Origin: Branchiostoma floridae | Taxonomy: Eukaryota; Chordata; Leptocardii; Amphioxiformes; Branchiostomatidae | DNA: 64,000 nucleotides | Direction: 5' to 3' | NCBI RefSeq assembly: GCF_000003815.2 | Contig: NC_049987.1 | Coordinates: forward strand, 9,195,100-9,259,099 | Shown: positions 36,101 to 45,396 of the stretch, piece by piece | Numbering within the stretch: the stretch's first letter is position 1 | Layout of the letters: the number at the start of each line of letters is the position of its first letter | Made by a program: the position numbers and the translations under genes | Notes under the pieces: model-generated | Databases searched by the model: none | The model's input: only the letters and a program-made list of their open reading frames with translations | What the model was told of the DNA's origin: nothing

Positions 36101-37350
36101 CTTGCCCTTTGTTTCCATTAGGACAACCAATTTCCAAGAGAATTCCTTAACAGATCTTACCTGCAGAGTTCCTGTCATTCTACGGCCTGCTCAACTTCTA
36201 CCTGTACACCATGGCATATGTGTACTCTCCTTCCAAAAATGCACTTCATGGTAAGAAGCCCAGAACATACTAATGCCAGAAAATCAAGAACAATATCAAT
36301 TTTTATGTCATACCTGTGCTGCAATGATGTTTGATACAGGTGTTCTGGACTGGGTTATAAGTTGCCATATCGCTTCCATCCACTAAATCAAATGCACTTT
36401 ATGTGTAATGAGTGTGGCGCAGTTGAAAATTCAAATACCATATTCAGACTTTGGAATTGCTGTTGTTACAATTTTTGTTTGAGGACATCAAATTTTCTCC
36501 ACTTCTGGTGCATTTCATATTGAAATGTGTGCTTTTCTTTTGGGTGGGCATGACATTAATATAATACAACACGGTGTATTGCGCATCACCTTCTGTCCCA
36601 GCCCTCCCCCGGGTCAGATCGCCCTGCAACAGCACATGCTAGCACCTCAGGTGATTCACCATGTTGTATTCTATATGTGTAAACTTTTTCATTGGTTATA
36701 CACATGTATATGACATTTATCCACCTTGGAAAATTTGGTTCCAAGTGAAAGCTATCATTTTTATATAACACATACCTTACAGAATCCCACTTCAAAGACA
36801 ACCCTGCATTCTCCATGTTGAACGACTCAGAAGATGAAGTCATATATGGGTAAGTTCCACAACTTTTTTATTAGAGTAACAAACATTTCCCATTTCAAAC
36901 TATTTGTCTGCTTACATTGTGTGTAGGGGTGGGTACAGGTACAGAAAATTCAGGTCCAGGTCCAGAAGATCAGGTCCTGGTACGGACCTGAACCTGGACC
37001 TGATTGTCTGTGAAAATGGGCAACATACAAAACAATGGTCCATCTCGCTTCTAAGGATTCTGTTAAGTGTCTTTAAAATCCTATCTTCATGTAAATAACA
37101 CTAACTATGACCAAGTTTGACTGTAGAAACTTTTGGACCGGCCCAATAAGAAAAAAACAGTTTTGTACCGGTACACTGTCAGTACCCACCCCTAATTGTG
37201 CATGTACATTGTAAGATTTGAGAACTGCAGTTAACGTTCCTACAATTTCTTACAATGTCATTTCTTACAAGGAGTGACAATGAGAGGAATGAGGAGAGAA
37301 CTCGCCTGACCAAACCAGTGCCAGCGTACCAAGACAGCGACTCAGACTAG
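23241..37350 (+). CDS. TMEM181: Transmembrane protein 181, complete, 17 coding exons
   Basis: TMEM181 is a GOLD-domain seven-helix membrane protein of the Wntless/GPR107/TMEM87 superfamily; its cellular role is poorly defined. Exons: 23241-23377, 24877-24980, 26703-26773, 27242-27332, 28099-28223, 28617-28733, 29127-29207, 32437-32495, 32880-33048, 33770-33861, 34071-34128, 34622-34724, 34928-34979, 35305-35387, 36161-36250, 36783-36849, 37272-37350 (stop TAG). Every phase agrees, giving 525 residues. Exon 2 encodes MRLYTLSKR and the first hydrophobic helix. Exons 3-6 encode the luminal domain, including STFNQQLWLT. Exons 7-15 encode seven hydrophobic helices with WSIEQKW, LLYNDPIFP, FWLCAYHGIR and YSPSKNAL. 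The tail is acidic (NDSEDEVIYG, ending DSDSD). Intron 14 is AT-AC, the rest GT-AG. Exon 1 was chosen because DRCYRSVQMRLY matches the N-terminus of the long vertebrate form. Confidence 0.95.
24110..24289 (+). promoter_or_regulatory. TMEM181: Possible alternative TMEM181 promoter and first exon
   Basis: Just outside the inverted repeat are a CRE-like TGACGTAA (near 24118) and a YY1-like GCCGCCATGTTGG (near 24151). An ATG at 24282 is followed by GAGTC|GTATGT, a good donor after 24289. That short exon ends in phase 2, exactly the phase needed for the exon at 24877, and would give MESSVQMRLY. It is an inference from splice phase and motif content; no transcript evidence was available. Confidence 0.45.
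25180..25290 (+). mobile_element. SINE fragment (family C)
   Basis: The segment GGAAAGGCACTTTACATGAC followed by TTTCCTCAC matches the body of the SINE at 55411-55905 (GGAAAGGCACTATGCACCAA). Only part of the body remains; the promoter boxes are absent or eroded. Confidence 0.6.
25307..25677. mobile_element. Non-autonomous transposon with terminal inverted repeats
   Basis: The left end, around GATCTAGACACGGTTTTTCC and CGATATC, pairs with the right end GATATCGGTAAAAACTGTGT followed by ATAGATTAGGC. Inside are two adjacent 21 bp copies beginning GATAGCTT and ending AGGGGTCCCC (near 25451-25492). There is no transposase ORF. Confidence 0.65.
26264..26568. mobile_element. MITE with TAA target-site duplication (Harbinger-like)
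   Basis: The left end AGGTGGGGTCACACCTGCG and right end ATGTGTGACCCCACCT are inverted repeats. Each is flanked by TAA (26261-26263 and 26569-26571), the 3 bp duplication typical of PIF/Harbinger. A second dyad inside (ACCAGGCTCC near 26327 and GGAGCCTGGTAGAGACTA near 26495) shares its sequence with the palindrome at 43834-44037. Confidence 0.75.
26850..26994. mobile_element. Short MITE, possible TA target site
   Basis: The ends TACAGGCTTTTTATATGACG and ATGATGTCATGGAAAGCCTG followed by TA are inverted repeats. The motif CCATGTTGGAT occurs near each inner end in opposite orientation. A fragment related to the left part (GCGCCATGTTGGATTACAGC) occurs at about 30605 within the satellite intron. 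Located in TMEM181 intron 3. Confidence 0.7.
28490..28580 (+). repeat. Interspersed repeat family A, copy 2
   Basis: Contains CAAGCAACTGGATATGATTT, GGTCAGACATTTCAGACAGC and CTTTCGTCAGTGACA in the same order as the complement of 12178-12330. It ends about 40 bp before TMEM181 exon 6. Confidence 0.75.
29575..29740. repeat. Short degenerate minisatellite (CCCAAACCTCNATCCTTT)
   Basis: About eight imperfect copies of an 18-20 bp unit such as TCCCAAACCTCTATCCTTTG lie in tandem at the start of the A/C-rich block. Confidence 0.75.
30100..31560. repeat. Satellite with 36-37 bp subunit and 110 bp higher-order repeat
   Basis: The marker TTCCGCGGAAACGA, or a close variant, starts near 30781, 30890, 31000, 31111, 31224, 31334 and 31443, a period of 109-113 bp. 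Each period contains three related subunits of about 36 bp of the form CCACANAAACGATAAA followed by TTATTAGTGG. The left part (30100-30750) shows the same 36 bp rhythm but much more divergence. Confidence 0.85.
31645..31960 (-). CDS. Unidentified minus-strand open frame ending at a splice donor (possible exon)
   Basis: An open frame of about 105 codons runs on the minus strand after an upstream stop and ends at CACAG|GTGAG (donor after 31645). It contains RQMLILRAQCCSQVW, YSYQGDLIALCSYLSSWG and FNVAAWRRSYLNVLADLEH. The only ATGs are internal, so it would be an internal exon, a truncated gene or a retroelement remnant. No family was recognised. It lies opposite to TMEM181, beside the satellite. 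Confidence 0.3.
32053..32143. repeat. Imperfect 90 bp palindrome
   Basis: The arms TAATTGAGGTCA...CCTGTTTACGC and GCGCAAACAGG...TTGACTCAATTA are inverted around TTCTTAAGGAA. The innermost 34 bp (about 32083-32116) pair almost perfectly. It may be one end of the element that carries the satellite. Confidence 0.7.
35155..35225 (+). repeat. Interspersed repeat family A, copy 3 (partial)
   Basis: Contains CAAGCAACTAGATATGATTT and GGTCAGACATTTCAGA as in the copies at 28490 and 12178, then diverges. Located in TMEM181 intron 13. Confidence 0.65.
35388..36160 (+). other. TMEM181: U12-type AT-AC intron of TMEM181
   Basis: The intron starts ATATCCTTTC, the minor-spliceosome AT-AC donor. It carries TTCCTTAAC at 36143-36151, a perfect U12 branch-site consensus, and ends TTAC at 36160, ten bases after the branch A. 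Joining AAGAACT to CTGCAGAG gives KNSAEFLSFY, as in vertebrate TMEM181. Using the nearby CAG as the acceptor instead would create a TAG stop at the junction, so the AC end is required. Confidence 0.93.
35492..35773 (-). mobile_element. tRNA-derived SINE inside the U12 intron
   Basis: Read on the minus strand, the head is GCCGAGTGGGTAGAGTGTTC (A box) followed by GGTCGTGAGTTCGATCCC (B box). A body follows (CATACCAAAGACTTTAAAAA then TGG), and the tail is AACTTTAACTTTAAC-like. It is flanked by an 11 bp direct repeat, CATCCCTCAAT, at 35481-35491 and 35774-35784, consistent with target-primed insertion. Confidence 0.88.
36305..36700 (-). mobile_element. Interspersed repeat family B, copy 2
   Basis: The complement matches 15196-15472 at both ends and in the middle (TAGAATACAAC, GGGTGATG/GGTGATGCG, GTCCAGAACACCTGTATCAA, GGTATGACATAAA). 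About 100 bp near 36420-36520 has no counterpart and may be a later insertion or divergence. Located in TMEM181 intron 15. Confidence 0.7.
36924..37194. mobile_element. hAT-like MITE in the last TMEM181 intron
   Basis: Terminal inverted repeats TAGGGGTGGGTAC and GTACCCACCCCTA are flanked by ATTGTGTG (36916-36923) and ATTGTGCA (37195-37202), an 8 bp target-site duplication with two changes. The interior is made of GGTCC/GGACC dyads. These are the marks of a non-autonomous hAT element. Confidence 0.82.
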
Positions 37351-39605
37351 ACATGACTTCCCACAGCACCAGTCTTTATCCTATATTAGGTGGCAAGGTT
37401 TCAAGTGTCAGCAAAATGAAATTTCCCCTGTCGTTCACATGAAAAATTTTATCTATGACATTGTGATATTCAAATCAGTTGCACACTGTGTGGTTTTTGG
37501 TATGACAGATTAGCAACTAGACATACTAGGTAACGGGATGTCCTTTCTGTGACGTCACAACCCATTGCTATTTTGTCCTATCTAAGAGCACACAGTAAGT
37601 AGACAATTCATTTAGGTATCACATACACATAGATGTTTTAAGAACAGACCATTTCATTTACAGAAATTTCACTTTGCTGGCACTGTAAAAGACATAATCA
37701 AGTATAGAAAGCTAACATTTATGTTCAAAGATCATTTGATGGAATGAATGTGTAGGTTCTATTGTCAAGGACATCATCTGGTGAATTTAGATTGTATATT
37801 TGGCTTTTGTACATGTCGTTGCTAATTTGTGGTAGTTGGGCAGGGAGGGGGTTACTCAAATACAAAAGATTGTGAGAGCTGTCAGACTGAAAGATTAAGT
37901 TCAACATGAAAGTGCTGTACCAAGTGTTGAGATTGTTTGTCACTACAAAATTGAAAATCTGAGTTCTTCCTCAGATTTTCAAGGATAAAAGAACTTGTTT
38001 ACTATAGACCACTACCTCTCAAATGTGAGTTGTTGTTTTTTTCAAGGAAAATTTGACCAACTTCTCAACCTGAAACGATGCATCTATTTTGGCTGCTGCA
38101 AGTCTAAATTCCAGGAGACTCTTAAGTGCAACTGTGAGTTTAAATCCTGGGTCTCTCCAGCATTGAATTTCTCCATGCCACTCATCGTTTGGGAGACCAT
38201 CTTGTTAATTACCTCCACATCAAGGTTTGAAAAATGCAATTTGTCAATTTCATGCCATGAAGTTCAGATTTGTTTGACAAATGGGAGGATTTTTTTCAGT
38301 CCCAGCAAGCATGGTCTGAGACCTACTTTTGGATACAATGTGCATTAAAGACTCACAGGTGAGAGTGGTTGCCTGCAGTAGACTGAATCAGATGCTTATA
38401 CTTGGTTGGACCAAACTTGACAGGCAATCATTGGAATATCGTAAATGCAAATATTCCTAATTTCATCAGACTGGAATGTTGTTACTGCAACAGCATTGAT
38501 ATTGTATGTACAATACAGAGAGACTTACTCTCAGAAAAACTATGACCATTGATATTAGCTAAATAGAGGGAAGACAACTGTACAAGTCATGTAACATGAC
38601 ACGCAATTATGGATAATTCAGTGTTATGGAACCATTCATCTTTGTTCAGAAAACCCATGACATACAGATAGTTGTACAGTACAAGTATATTTTAGTTCCT
38701 ATATTTCAAACAAGTTCTTAGTTAAGGTTGTGCTATTGCTTTCCTTGCTCAACTGTTTTGTCATGAGCAGTGTGGCAAAATAGTCTCTTCTATGTAGGTG
38801 GCATGTAGGTAAGTTATTTTTCTCAATGTTAAACCCAAAGGTAGTAAATGTATAGGGTATATATCTACAATATAATATAATATAACATAGATATATATAG
38901 GGCATACATCCATACTATGCCAACTAAAGTTATGGTAAAACATTTGTTGTATCTGTTTTATGCTTAGATACTGTATTTGTTGCAGCTTAATTTTGAAATC
39001 ATAGTATGGTTGTTCCAGATTGTTCAAGTTGAACTATTTGATGTACCAAATACATGTATCAAGCCTGTTGAAATGCAATCAAGGAAAATCTCATTTGATG
39101 TGAGGATAATGAAGTGTTGATTAACAACATAGTGTATACACATATTGGTTGGTGGACACATCAGATATATGCTGCTGTGAGTTGCCTTTGTTCTTCTACA
39201 AGAGGCAACATGTAAGTCTTTCAGTAACCATAAAGTACTTACATATACCATTACTTGATAGTGTTAATGTTGACTGCTGAAATTCTTTGTAAATATTGGT
39301 CATTCCCATGCTGTCAAATTGCTCAGATGTTTGTTTTCAGTTTGTTGTACATTTTATGACAATCTTCAGAGGAGAATTGGAAGTAAAGAGCGAAACTAGT
39401 GCTGTCTGTTATATTTCTTAAGTTATAGTTTGTATAATTTTGTCAATGGTGATATCTATATGATCTGATGATTATTATTGTGTAAAATAGAGAGTAAACT
39501 TCTTTGGTGATGTAAGAATTGGTATATTTGCAGCCTTTCCTCAGAAGTAGGCCAGGGATTGAATATGTGCAAAGATTATGGCCAATGTGGTATTTGGTGA
39601 ATAAA
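37351..39605 (+). other. TMEM181: Probable TMEM181 3' UTR
   Basis: No coding exon follows the stop at 37350. The signal AATAAA at 39600-39605 is the best placed polyadenylation signal, giving a 3' UTR of about 2.25 kb. The segment 38947-39090 is duplicated at 41112-41247. Confidence 0.5.
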
Positions 39606-39995
39606 AGAATCATGAATATACAATCATGCTTGAGCTGTCTTGTGCTGTAAGTTAACGTACAGTCGGGCCATACTGAATTGATTATATGGATGACATCTGT
39701 GCATGCATCAATATTTCCATCCGTTTAAAAAAACGTGACCAAACAATCACACAAAGAAGCTTTAAAATGAGCAACTAAACGCTGTTGGTTGCAAAAAAAA
39801 GTCAGAAAACAGATCTTGATATTGTAGAAATTGATCATATCCCGCCAAATAACCGAAGTTGAAAGTCTTATTTCATAGGGCCTTCACACGGAAATCGAAT
39901 TAGCAGGAATCAAGCCGAACCAGCCGGAATGAAGTATATGCAAACTTCGTGTCACATTCGGGGCCATTCGGGTGGGAATTCCAAATGGGCCTTAA

Positions 39996-40468
39996 ATCCA
40001 CTTCACACGAGAAGGAATGAGCCGGAATGCCGTCAGAATGAAAATTCTTGTCTATTCCTGTGAATTCGTAGTGCATTCTAGACATTCTTACGGCATTCGA
40101 AATATTCTTTCGGCTACATTCTGGCAGGATTCGAGGTGGCTTGCCGTTTCGGTTCTTCATCGAATGAGATAAGAATGTTTCGAATAATGTTAGAATGCCG
40201 TAGAATGCGGTCAGACTGCAGTCAGAATAGTTAGAATACACTAAGAATCCACTACGAATGCCATTCGATATTTCTCCACTTCGAATGCACCTCGACAGTT
40301 TTTAACATGTCAAAAACTTTCGAGCCAGCCAAAAGAACGGGGACGAATATCTCGAATGCAGTAAGAATGTTTAGAATACAGTACGAATTGCGAGGAATTG
40401 CCAGGAATAGAAAAAAAATTCATTCGGACGGCATTCCGGCTCATTCGTGCTCTCGTGTGAAGGGGGCT
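39996..40468. mobile_element. Element with long inverted ends and TTAA flanks
   Basis: The left end ATCCACTTCACACGAGAAGG and the right end CGTGTGAAGGGGGCT are inverted and extend inward through GAATGAGCCGGAATGCCGTC. TTAA lies on both sides (39992-39995 and 40469-40472), the target typical of piggyBac and Kolobok. The interior repeats GAATG/CATTC words throughout. A related half-end (GGCCTTCACACGG near 39880) suggests an older nested copy. Confidence 0.72.
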
Positions 40469-41111
40469 TTAAGAAAGATAACTATGGTGGCATTTCTGAT
40501 CATTTAGGCAATTGATGCATCATGATCCCTTCTTGACTTATTCTGTTTTAAAGTCTGAAATCAAACTGGCTCCTGCAGTGAAAACCACTCCTTGATCTCT
40601 GAAATTTGAATTTGCCATCGTAGCGAGAGCGCCGTCAGGTGGAATGGGGGTACGGATACAGCGCGTCCATTCCATGAGGTGCGGAATGCGGTCGGAACGC
40701 GCCATGCATACCCACCTAGAAATCATCGCAGCAAGAAAAATATTAGTGTTGCGCACTGCATACGCACTTCAGACGGAATGGATATGCTGAAGTCCTAATT
40801 CAAACGCTAGATGGGCGTGACCTATACTTATATCTGTTTAATCCAAAACGTACGACTGCGTATTGGCAGAAATCCGCGCGGACCTCATACGCACTTGAAA
40901 ATATACGCACGCGTGAGCCCACATGAAGGGTAGCACCGAATTAGTACCGTTCGTTCTGCGATCGGGCAGTGCATTGTCAAAGTTGACAAATGACAAACGC
41001 AATTATCCCGTAATCGACGAACACCCAGGGTACACTTGAGATTTGGTATAAGTATTACGGCTGAGTCACATTTCGGGCAGCCCATAATGACAAAGGTTTG
41101 CAAATCACTTC

Positions 41112-41247
41112 TTGTATCTGTATCATTCTTAGATACTGTATTTGTTACAGATTAATTTTGAAATCATAATATGAATGAATGTTCCAGATGTTTTAACTGT
41201 GTGATGTACTAAATATCAAGCCTGTTGAAGTGTAATCAAAGAAAATG
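41112..41247 (+). repeat. Second copy of a TMEM181 3' UTR segment
   Basis: Matches 38947-39090 at an offset of about 2165 bp, sharing TTGTATCTGT, TTAGATACTGTATTTGTT, TTAATTTTGAAATCATA, GTTCCAGAT and CAAGCCTGTTGAA with small differences. Either a local duplication or a dispersed repeat. Confidence 0.75.
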
Positions 41248-42752
41248 TCGTACACTCAACTAAAATAATCCATCACGGTAGTACAAGACCATTGTTTATT
41301 TTCGTCGATAGACCTAACTTATGGCATGGCGTCATTGTTCTGCTGTATACACCTCTTGTCGAGTCAAGTACATCCAGATGAGCTCAAGAATCCTCTCGTT
41401 GCAAGGACTGTCTTGTCAAATCTTGCCATCAAACGTTGCTTTCTGGTTCTTCGAGTGAACCACTACGTACTCTCGTAGGACAACTGAACGGCGGTAAACG
41501 TGTTAACATCTAGTGCATTACTTAGTCCCAATCTTCTAACGGAAAAGTCGGGCGCGAACACCATGTCATACGGACCTGTTTCCCTTCCTCCGGGAGTAAA
41601 ACCTACGCTTGTGGTCTTCATCGCTGCCGGCATTGTCTTGGCTAATACTTTTGTCGTCCTGACGATTGTGAAGGCCAACCGCACGCCGACCCTGAGAGGC
41701 TTCGCAAGGTTCCTGGCCATACTCCTGGTGTGTGGAAACACCATATCAGTTTTGTTAGTCGTGTCCCTGGCCTTCAGCGTGACTGACCAATGGCAGTACA
41801 GGGACACATTCTGTCGGGTGAGTCTGTCTTTAATACTACCACCTGTTACCTATGCCGTGTCCTCCTATTTGTGATTTTAAGGGCCGGGTGGGGCGCATTG
41901 GAAGGCATAACTCGTCACAATATCTATGTAAAGCTTGTTTGGCATTTTTGCGTAACAATATGTGCATACGTACTTCCAAAACATGTAACGTTACCCCCCC
42001 TTTCTATTTGATCTCAGTTTTGCCAGATTCCCAGGTGACTGGGAACCATGACTGAGAACCATGACTGGGAACCAAAGACTTCAGTGTCCAGTGCGACACA
42101 TGCCCTAAAGTTTGATTAACTAAGAAAAGGGTGTTTAAGAATTTTAAACATCCTTGGTCTATTACAAGACAAACGACGTCAAGTGATGTACACAGTAGTA
42201 TCACTTTTCGTCTCACATCTACTGAAAAGACTCCACATATAGAGGCTGTTTCTAAATTGTATATTCGGTAATGTGAATGGCATCTGCTGTTTTTTGTGTG
42301 ACATTTAATCTAATAACCATCTTAGATATTTGACAGCGCTTCAAGGGCGAGCCTGACATATGTGCGGTTTGTAAGAATTCTAGGACTTTCCCCTGTTTTT
42401 CCCATGTCCAGGCATGAGTTTTCATTTGGAAGAAAACCCCTGATAAGGATACCGAGGGATAATCAACCTCTGATGGAAAGATCCTCAGTTCGACAGTGAA
42501 GAAAAAGAAATATCATGAACAGGAACATGCAATTCTTACAGGGTTTAGTCCTCCTCTGATCGCCTGTAGTCAAAGGCCACCGTTCCCATGACGATGATTG
42601 TGTTGATTCCTTGTTGATTCTTTTGTTTTTCGTTGAACTATCACACTTACAGCAAACAATCCTGGACTCTTTCGCCTGTTATGTGGCTACCCTGGCCATG
42701 ATGTATGTCGTCACCCACCCAACAAGGTTATCATCTTAACCTGAAAGTTCAT

Positions 42753-43180
42753 CTAGTAGAACTGGGTTAACTGTAACATCCAACACAAAAATTGGACTCA
42801 CCCAAATTTTCGACTGAACAGCACCAGTCTGAGTCACCTGTTCTATCTGCATAACGTGACGTCACGGCAGCAGTAGATTGTTCATTCCTTGAGGGCGTAA
42901 AAAGTCCCAACTTTATACCCCATAACAATCACAAAAACTCTTTTTGGCCCTAATCAGAAAGTAGAAACCCTCCCCTGTCACACCCACCTCAAAACTGCCA
43001 GGATTTCTACCCATTTGACCAGGAAAACAATCTTGAAGTTTTAGGCCCTGAACTATATTCGAACCATCAATTTGCATGGCGGATTGACTGGCGGATCCCC
43101 TTGACAAAGACTGGTGCTGTTCAGTCGAAAATTTGGGTGAGTCCAATTTTTGTGTTGGATATTACAGTTAAACTAGTTCT
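42753..43180. mobile_element. Fold-back element with about 80 bp arms
   Basis: Left arm 42753-42836 and right arm 43102-43180 are inverted copies sharing AACATCCAACACAAAAATTG, GACTCACCCAAATTTTCGAC and TGAACAGCACCAGTCT. The interior has no ORF. It begins about 30 bp after the candidate GPCR TM3 exon. Confidence 0.8.
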
Positions 43181-43664
43181 ATACGGGTTATCATCTCCTT
43201 AGAAAACTTGCTTCAGCTTTAGATCATATATATCTCAGCAACTGTGTTTCAGTGGAGTCTCGGAGGACTGCCCAAAATTGTGTCAGGAAATTGTACCAAC
43301 TTTGGAAAATTGTGCCAATATTCCCTCACGGTTGCCCCGACGTGTTTTCATATGAAGCCAAGAGGAAAAGGATACTGGAAATCTATGCTGTGTTGCGGTT
43401 GAATAAAAAAAACAATGTGATTCTGAACGCACCAATGAGAGATTTGAAATTGTAAAAGGATTTTTACGTTTTTATTAAACATTTATGAATATTTATGATA
43501 GCCCCTTTTGTTAAGGATCTTCATATTTGGCGCAACATGTAAATTAACCCATATGTGAGCTTTTTGCGAATTGCATTTTTTTTTCCACATTTAAAATGTC
43601 GCAGTCGCAAGTCCTGCCCCTATCTGAGCCGATTCGCGATGCCTGACGCAATTGAGTGCAGTCC

Positions 43665-43764
43665 NNNNNNNNNNNNNNNNNNNNNNNNNNNNNNNNNNNN
43701 NNNNNNNNNNNNNNNNNNNNNNNNNNNNNNNNNNNNNNNNNNNNNNNNNNNNNNNNNNNNNNNN
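43665..43764. other. Assembly gap (100 N)
   Basis: Exactly 100 N, a placeholder for unknown length, between the GPCR fragments and a palindrome. The downstream GPCR exons could lie here. Confidence 0.99.
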
Positions 43765-43833
43765 AATTGTGTGCATTCCGGAGAGTTCTATTCCATGGTA
43801 AAATCATTTTTTTCTAAAACAGGGACGGTAGGA

Positions 43834-44037
43834 GGGGCCTAGTCTCTACCAGACTCCGGATCGCTGGAAAAATCGTAGAAATGGACCAAATCAGAGGAAT
43901 AGGCCGGCCAGAGGAATATATCCGTCCAGGGAACAGCACGGATCGCGAGCTGTTCCCTGGCCGGTTATATTCCTCTCTATTTGTTCCATTTCTACGATTT
44001 TCCAGCGATCCGGAGTCTGGTAGAGACTACGAGGGGC
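43834..44037. mobile_element. Long palindromic element
   Basis: Two arms of about 95 bp pair from GGGGCCTAGTCTCTACCAGA outwards-in through CTCCGGATCGCTGG, ATCGTAGAAATGGA and GAGGAATATA, with a short loop near CAGGGAACAGC/GCTGTTCCCTG. The outer motif TAGTCTCTACCAGRCTCC also occurs inside the MITE at 26264-26568. Confidence 0.82.
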
Positions 44038-44072
44038 CCTCGTAGCTTTGTCACTGTAAGGTATAAAGCATA

Positions 44073-44088
44073 ATGAGGGGGGGGGGGA
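44073..44088. repeat. Poly-G tract
   Basis: A run of about 13 G after ATGA. Simple sequence directly after the palindrome. Confidence 0.85.
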
Positions 44089-45361
44089 GTAAAACATGCA
44101 CTTATGTATCGAAGTGCAACCTTGTTTTCTAGCTATACCACTACCAAGCCTTCCCTTACTCTAGCAGATCAAAAACACCTGATACCTGAGGGTATGAAGG
44201 AATACAAATTTAGGCCTGACGTGACGGCCGATATAATTTCTTTGGGCCCAAGCACTAAAACCGAAGTTCTCTTATAACAACTAATCAGCGCCTTTCAAAC
44301 AACCAATCAGTGTTCAGAAATTACACGTTCTCTCGTGAAGAGATTGAAGAAGGACAGACAATTTTTTAAGCTTCCCCCTGGCATAAATTCATTTTTGTGA
44401 AACAAAAATTTCTGTGTCTGAGTTTGACTATCTTTACTCTCTTCATTCCTAGTTTCCAACACAACATGGAGCTCAACCCTTTCCTCGCCTTCGTTGCTGC
44501 TGCCGGGATTCTGCCGTTTTTCCACATCACTGGCCTTGCTCTTGTCCTGATCTGCGACTAACAGAGGTAAGGCAATAAAGCAAACAACGTACTTGAAAAG
44601 AAATGAAAAGGCTAGTACTTCGATGGAATGATTTGTCAATTATAGACAGCAGGAACTTTCAGGTTGCAATTGATGGTGTAATTCTACGTACATGTATACC
44701 CTGAATATTGCATAGAACAGTGCAAATTAGCATAATTTATGCAAATCTAATTATGAAAGATATTATAGATAACATAAGATTTTATATAACGTTATGTAAG
44801 AAAATAGCAGTAATATAGCAAAATGAAAAAGACATTGTTAGAACCAAAATTAGCGATTTTCGTCAAAACAGTTGCCATGGCAACGACAAAAATGGAAATT
44901 GTTTGAAACTTTGTGAAATTGTTATCAACTAAATTTTCGTAAACCTCACTAAGTTTGGTGGCTCTAGCGTAAGCCGTTTTGGCGCCTGAATAGGGTTACG
45001 TAAATATTGCACAGAACAGTGCGTTTCAGCCGAGGATGATTACTCCACTGTACCGAGAGTACTAGTAAGTGCCAATTCCTGTTATCTATATCACAACTAT
45101 CGTAGCCTTTGTCTCCACTATCGGAGCCCTCATACATCAACCCCATTCCACTGCTGGAAACTGCGACTTATAATCAACCAAAAATTGAAAGATCGCTCGA
45201 CGAATTGTGTCAAGTTTATTTGTTTTGGTGTTTTCTAAACCGTGTACTTTTGCATCGTGCATCATAGCCCAATTACAATTTCAAGGGCCACAAATCCAAT
45301 CTTGGTCGCCCAGTGATCACCTAGTGGAAAGGCGTTGAGGTAAAAACAAATCAAGCCAAGA

Positions 45362-45368
<7 letters not shown>

Positions 45369-45396
<28 letters not shown>
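45369..45396. repeat. (TA)n microsatellite
   Basis: About 14 TA units. Confidence 0.9.

Larger units (their letters stand above)
39606..41562. other. Intergenic, transposon-derived
   Basis: No gene is seen. It contains the TTAA-flanked element (39996-40468), a piece of retroposon family D around 40510-40620 (TCTGAAATCAAACTGGCTCC), a degraded relative of the 26.3 kb Harbinger-like MITE ends near 40860-40925, and the second copy of a TMEM181 3' UTR segment (41112-41247). Confidence 0.6.
41563..44569 (+). pseudogene. Rhodopsin-like GPCR fragments (TM1-TM3, possibly TM4)
   Basis: Exon A, 41563-41817, encodes 85 residues from ATG: TM1 (FIAAGIVLANTFVVLTIV, with the conserved N), an intracellular loop and TM2 (FLAILLVCGNTISVLLVVSL), then WQYRDTFC resembling the conserved W and C before TM3. 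It ends at CGG|GTGAGT. Exon B starts after CACTTACAG at about 42653 and encodes DSFACYVATLAMMYVVTHPT, a TM3-like segment in which MMYVVTHP replaces DRYxAIxHP; it ends near 42726 in phase 2. A phase-compatible hydrophobic segment near 44462-44565 (MELNPFLAFVAAAG...) ends in a stop. TM5-TM7 are not found. A gap and two inverted repeats lie between. It may be a decayed or misassembled receptor. Confidence 0.45.

Noticed and set aside
35631-36137. 168-codon minus-strand ORF
   Set aside because: It runs through the SINE and the U12 intron of TMEM181 and shows no domain.
44307-44639. 110-codon minus-strand ORF as a definite gene
   Set aside because: The central part looks coding-like with an acceptor, but no partner exon or domain was found and the opposite strand gives a phase-compatible hydrophobic GPCR-like segment; left unresolved.
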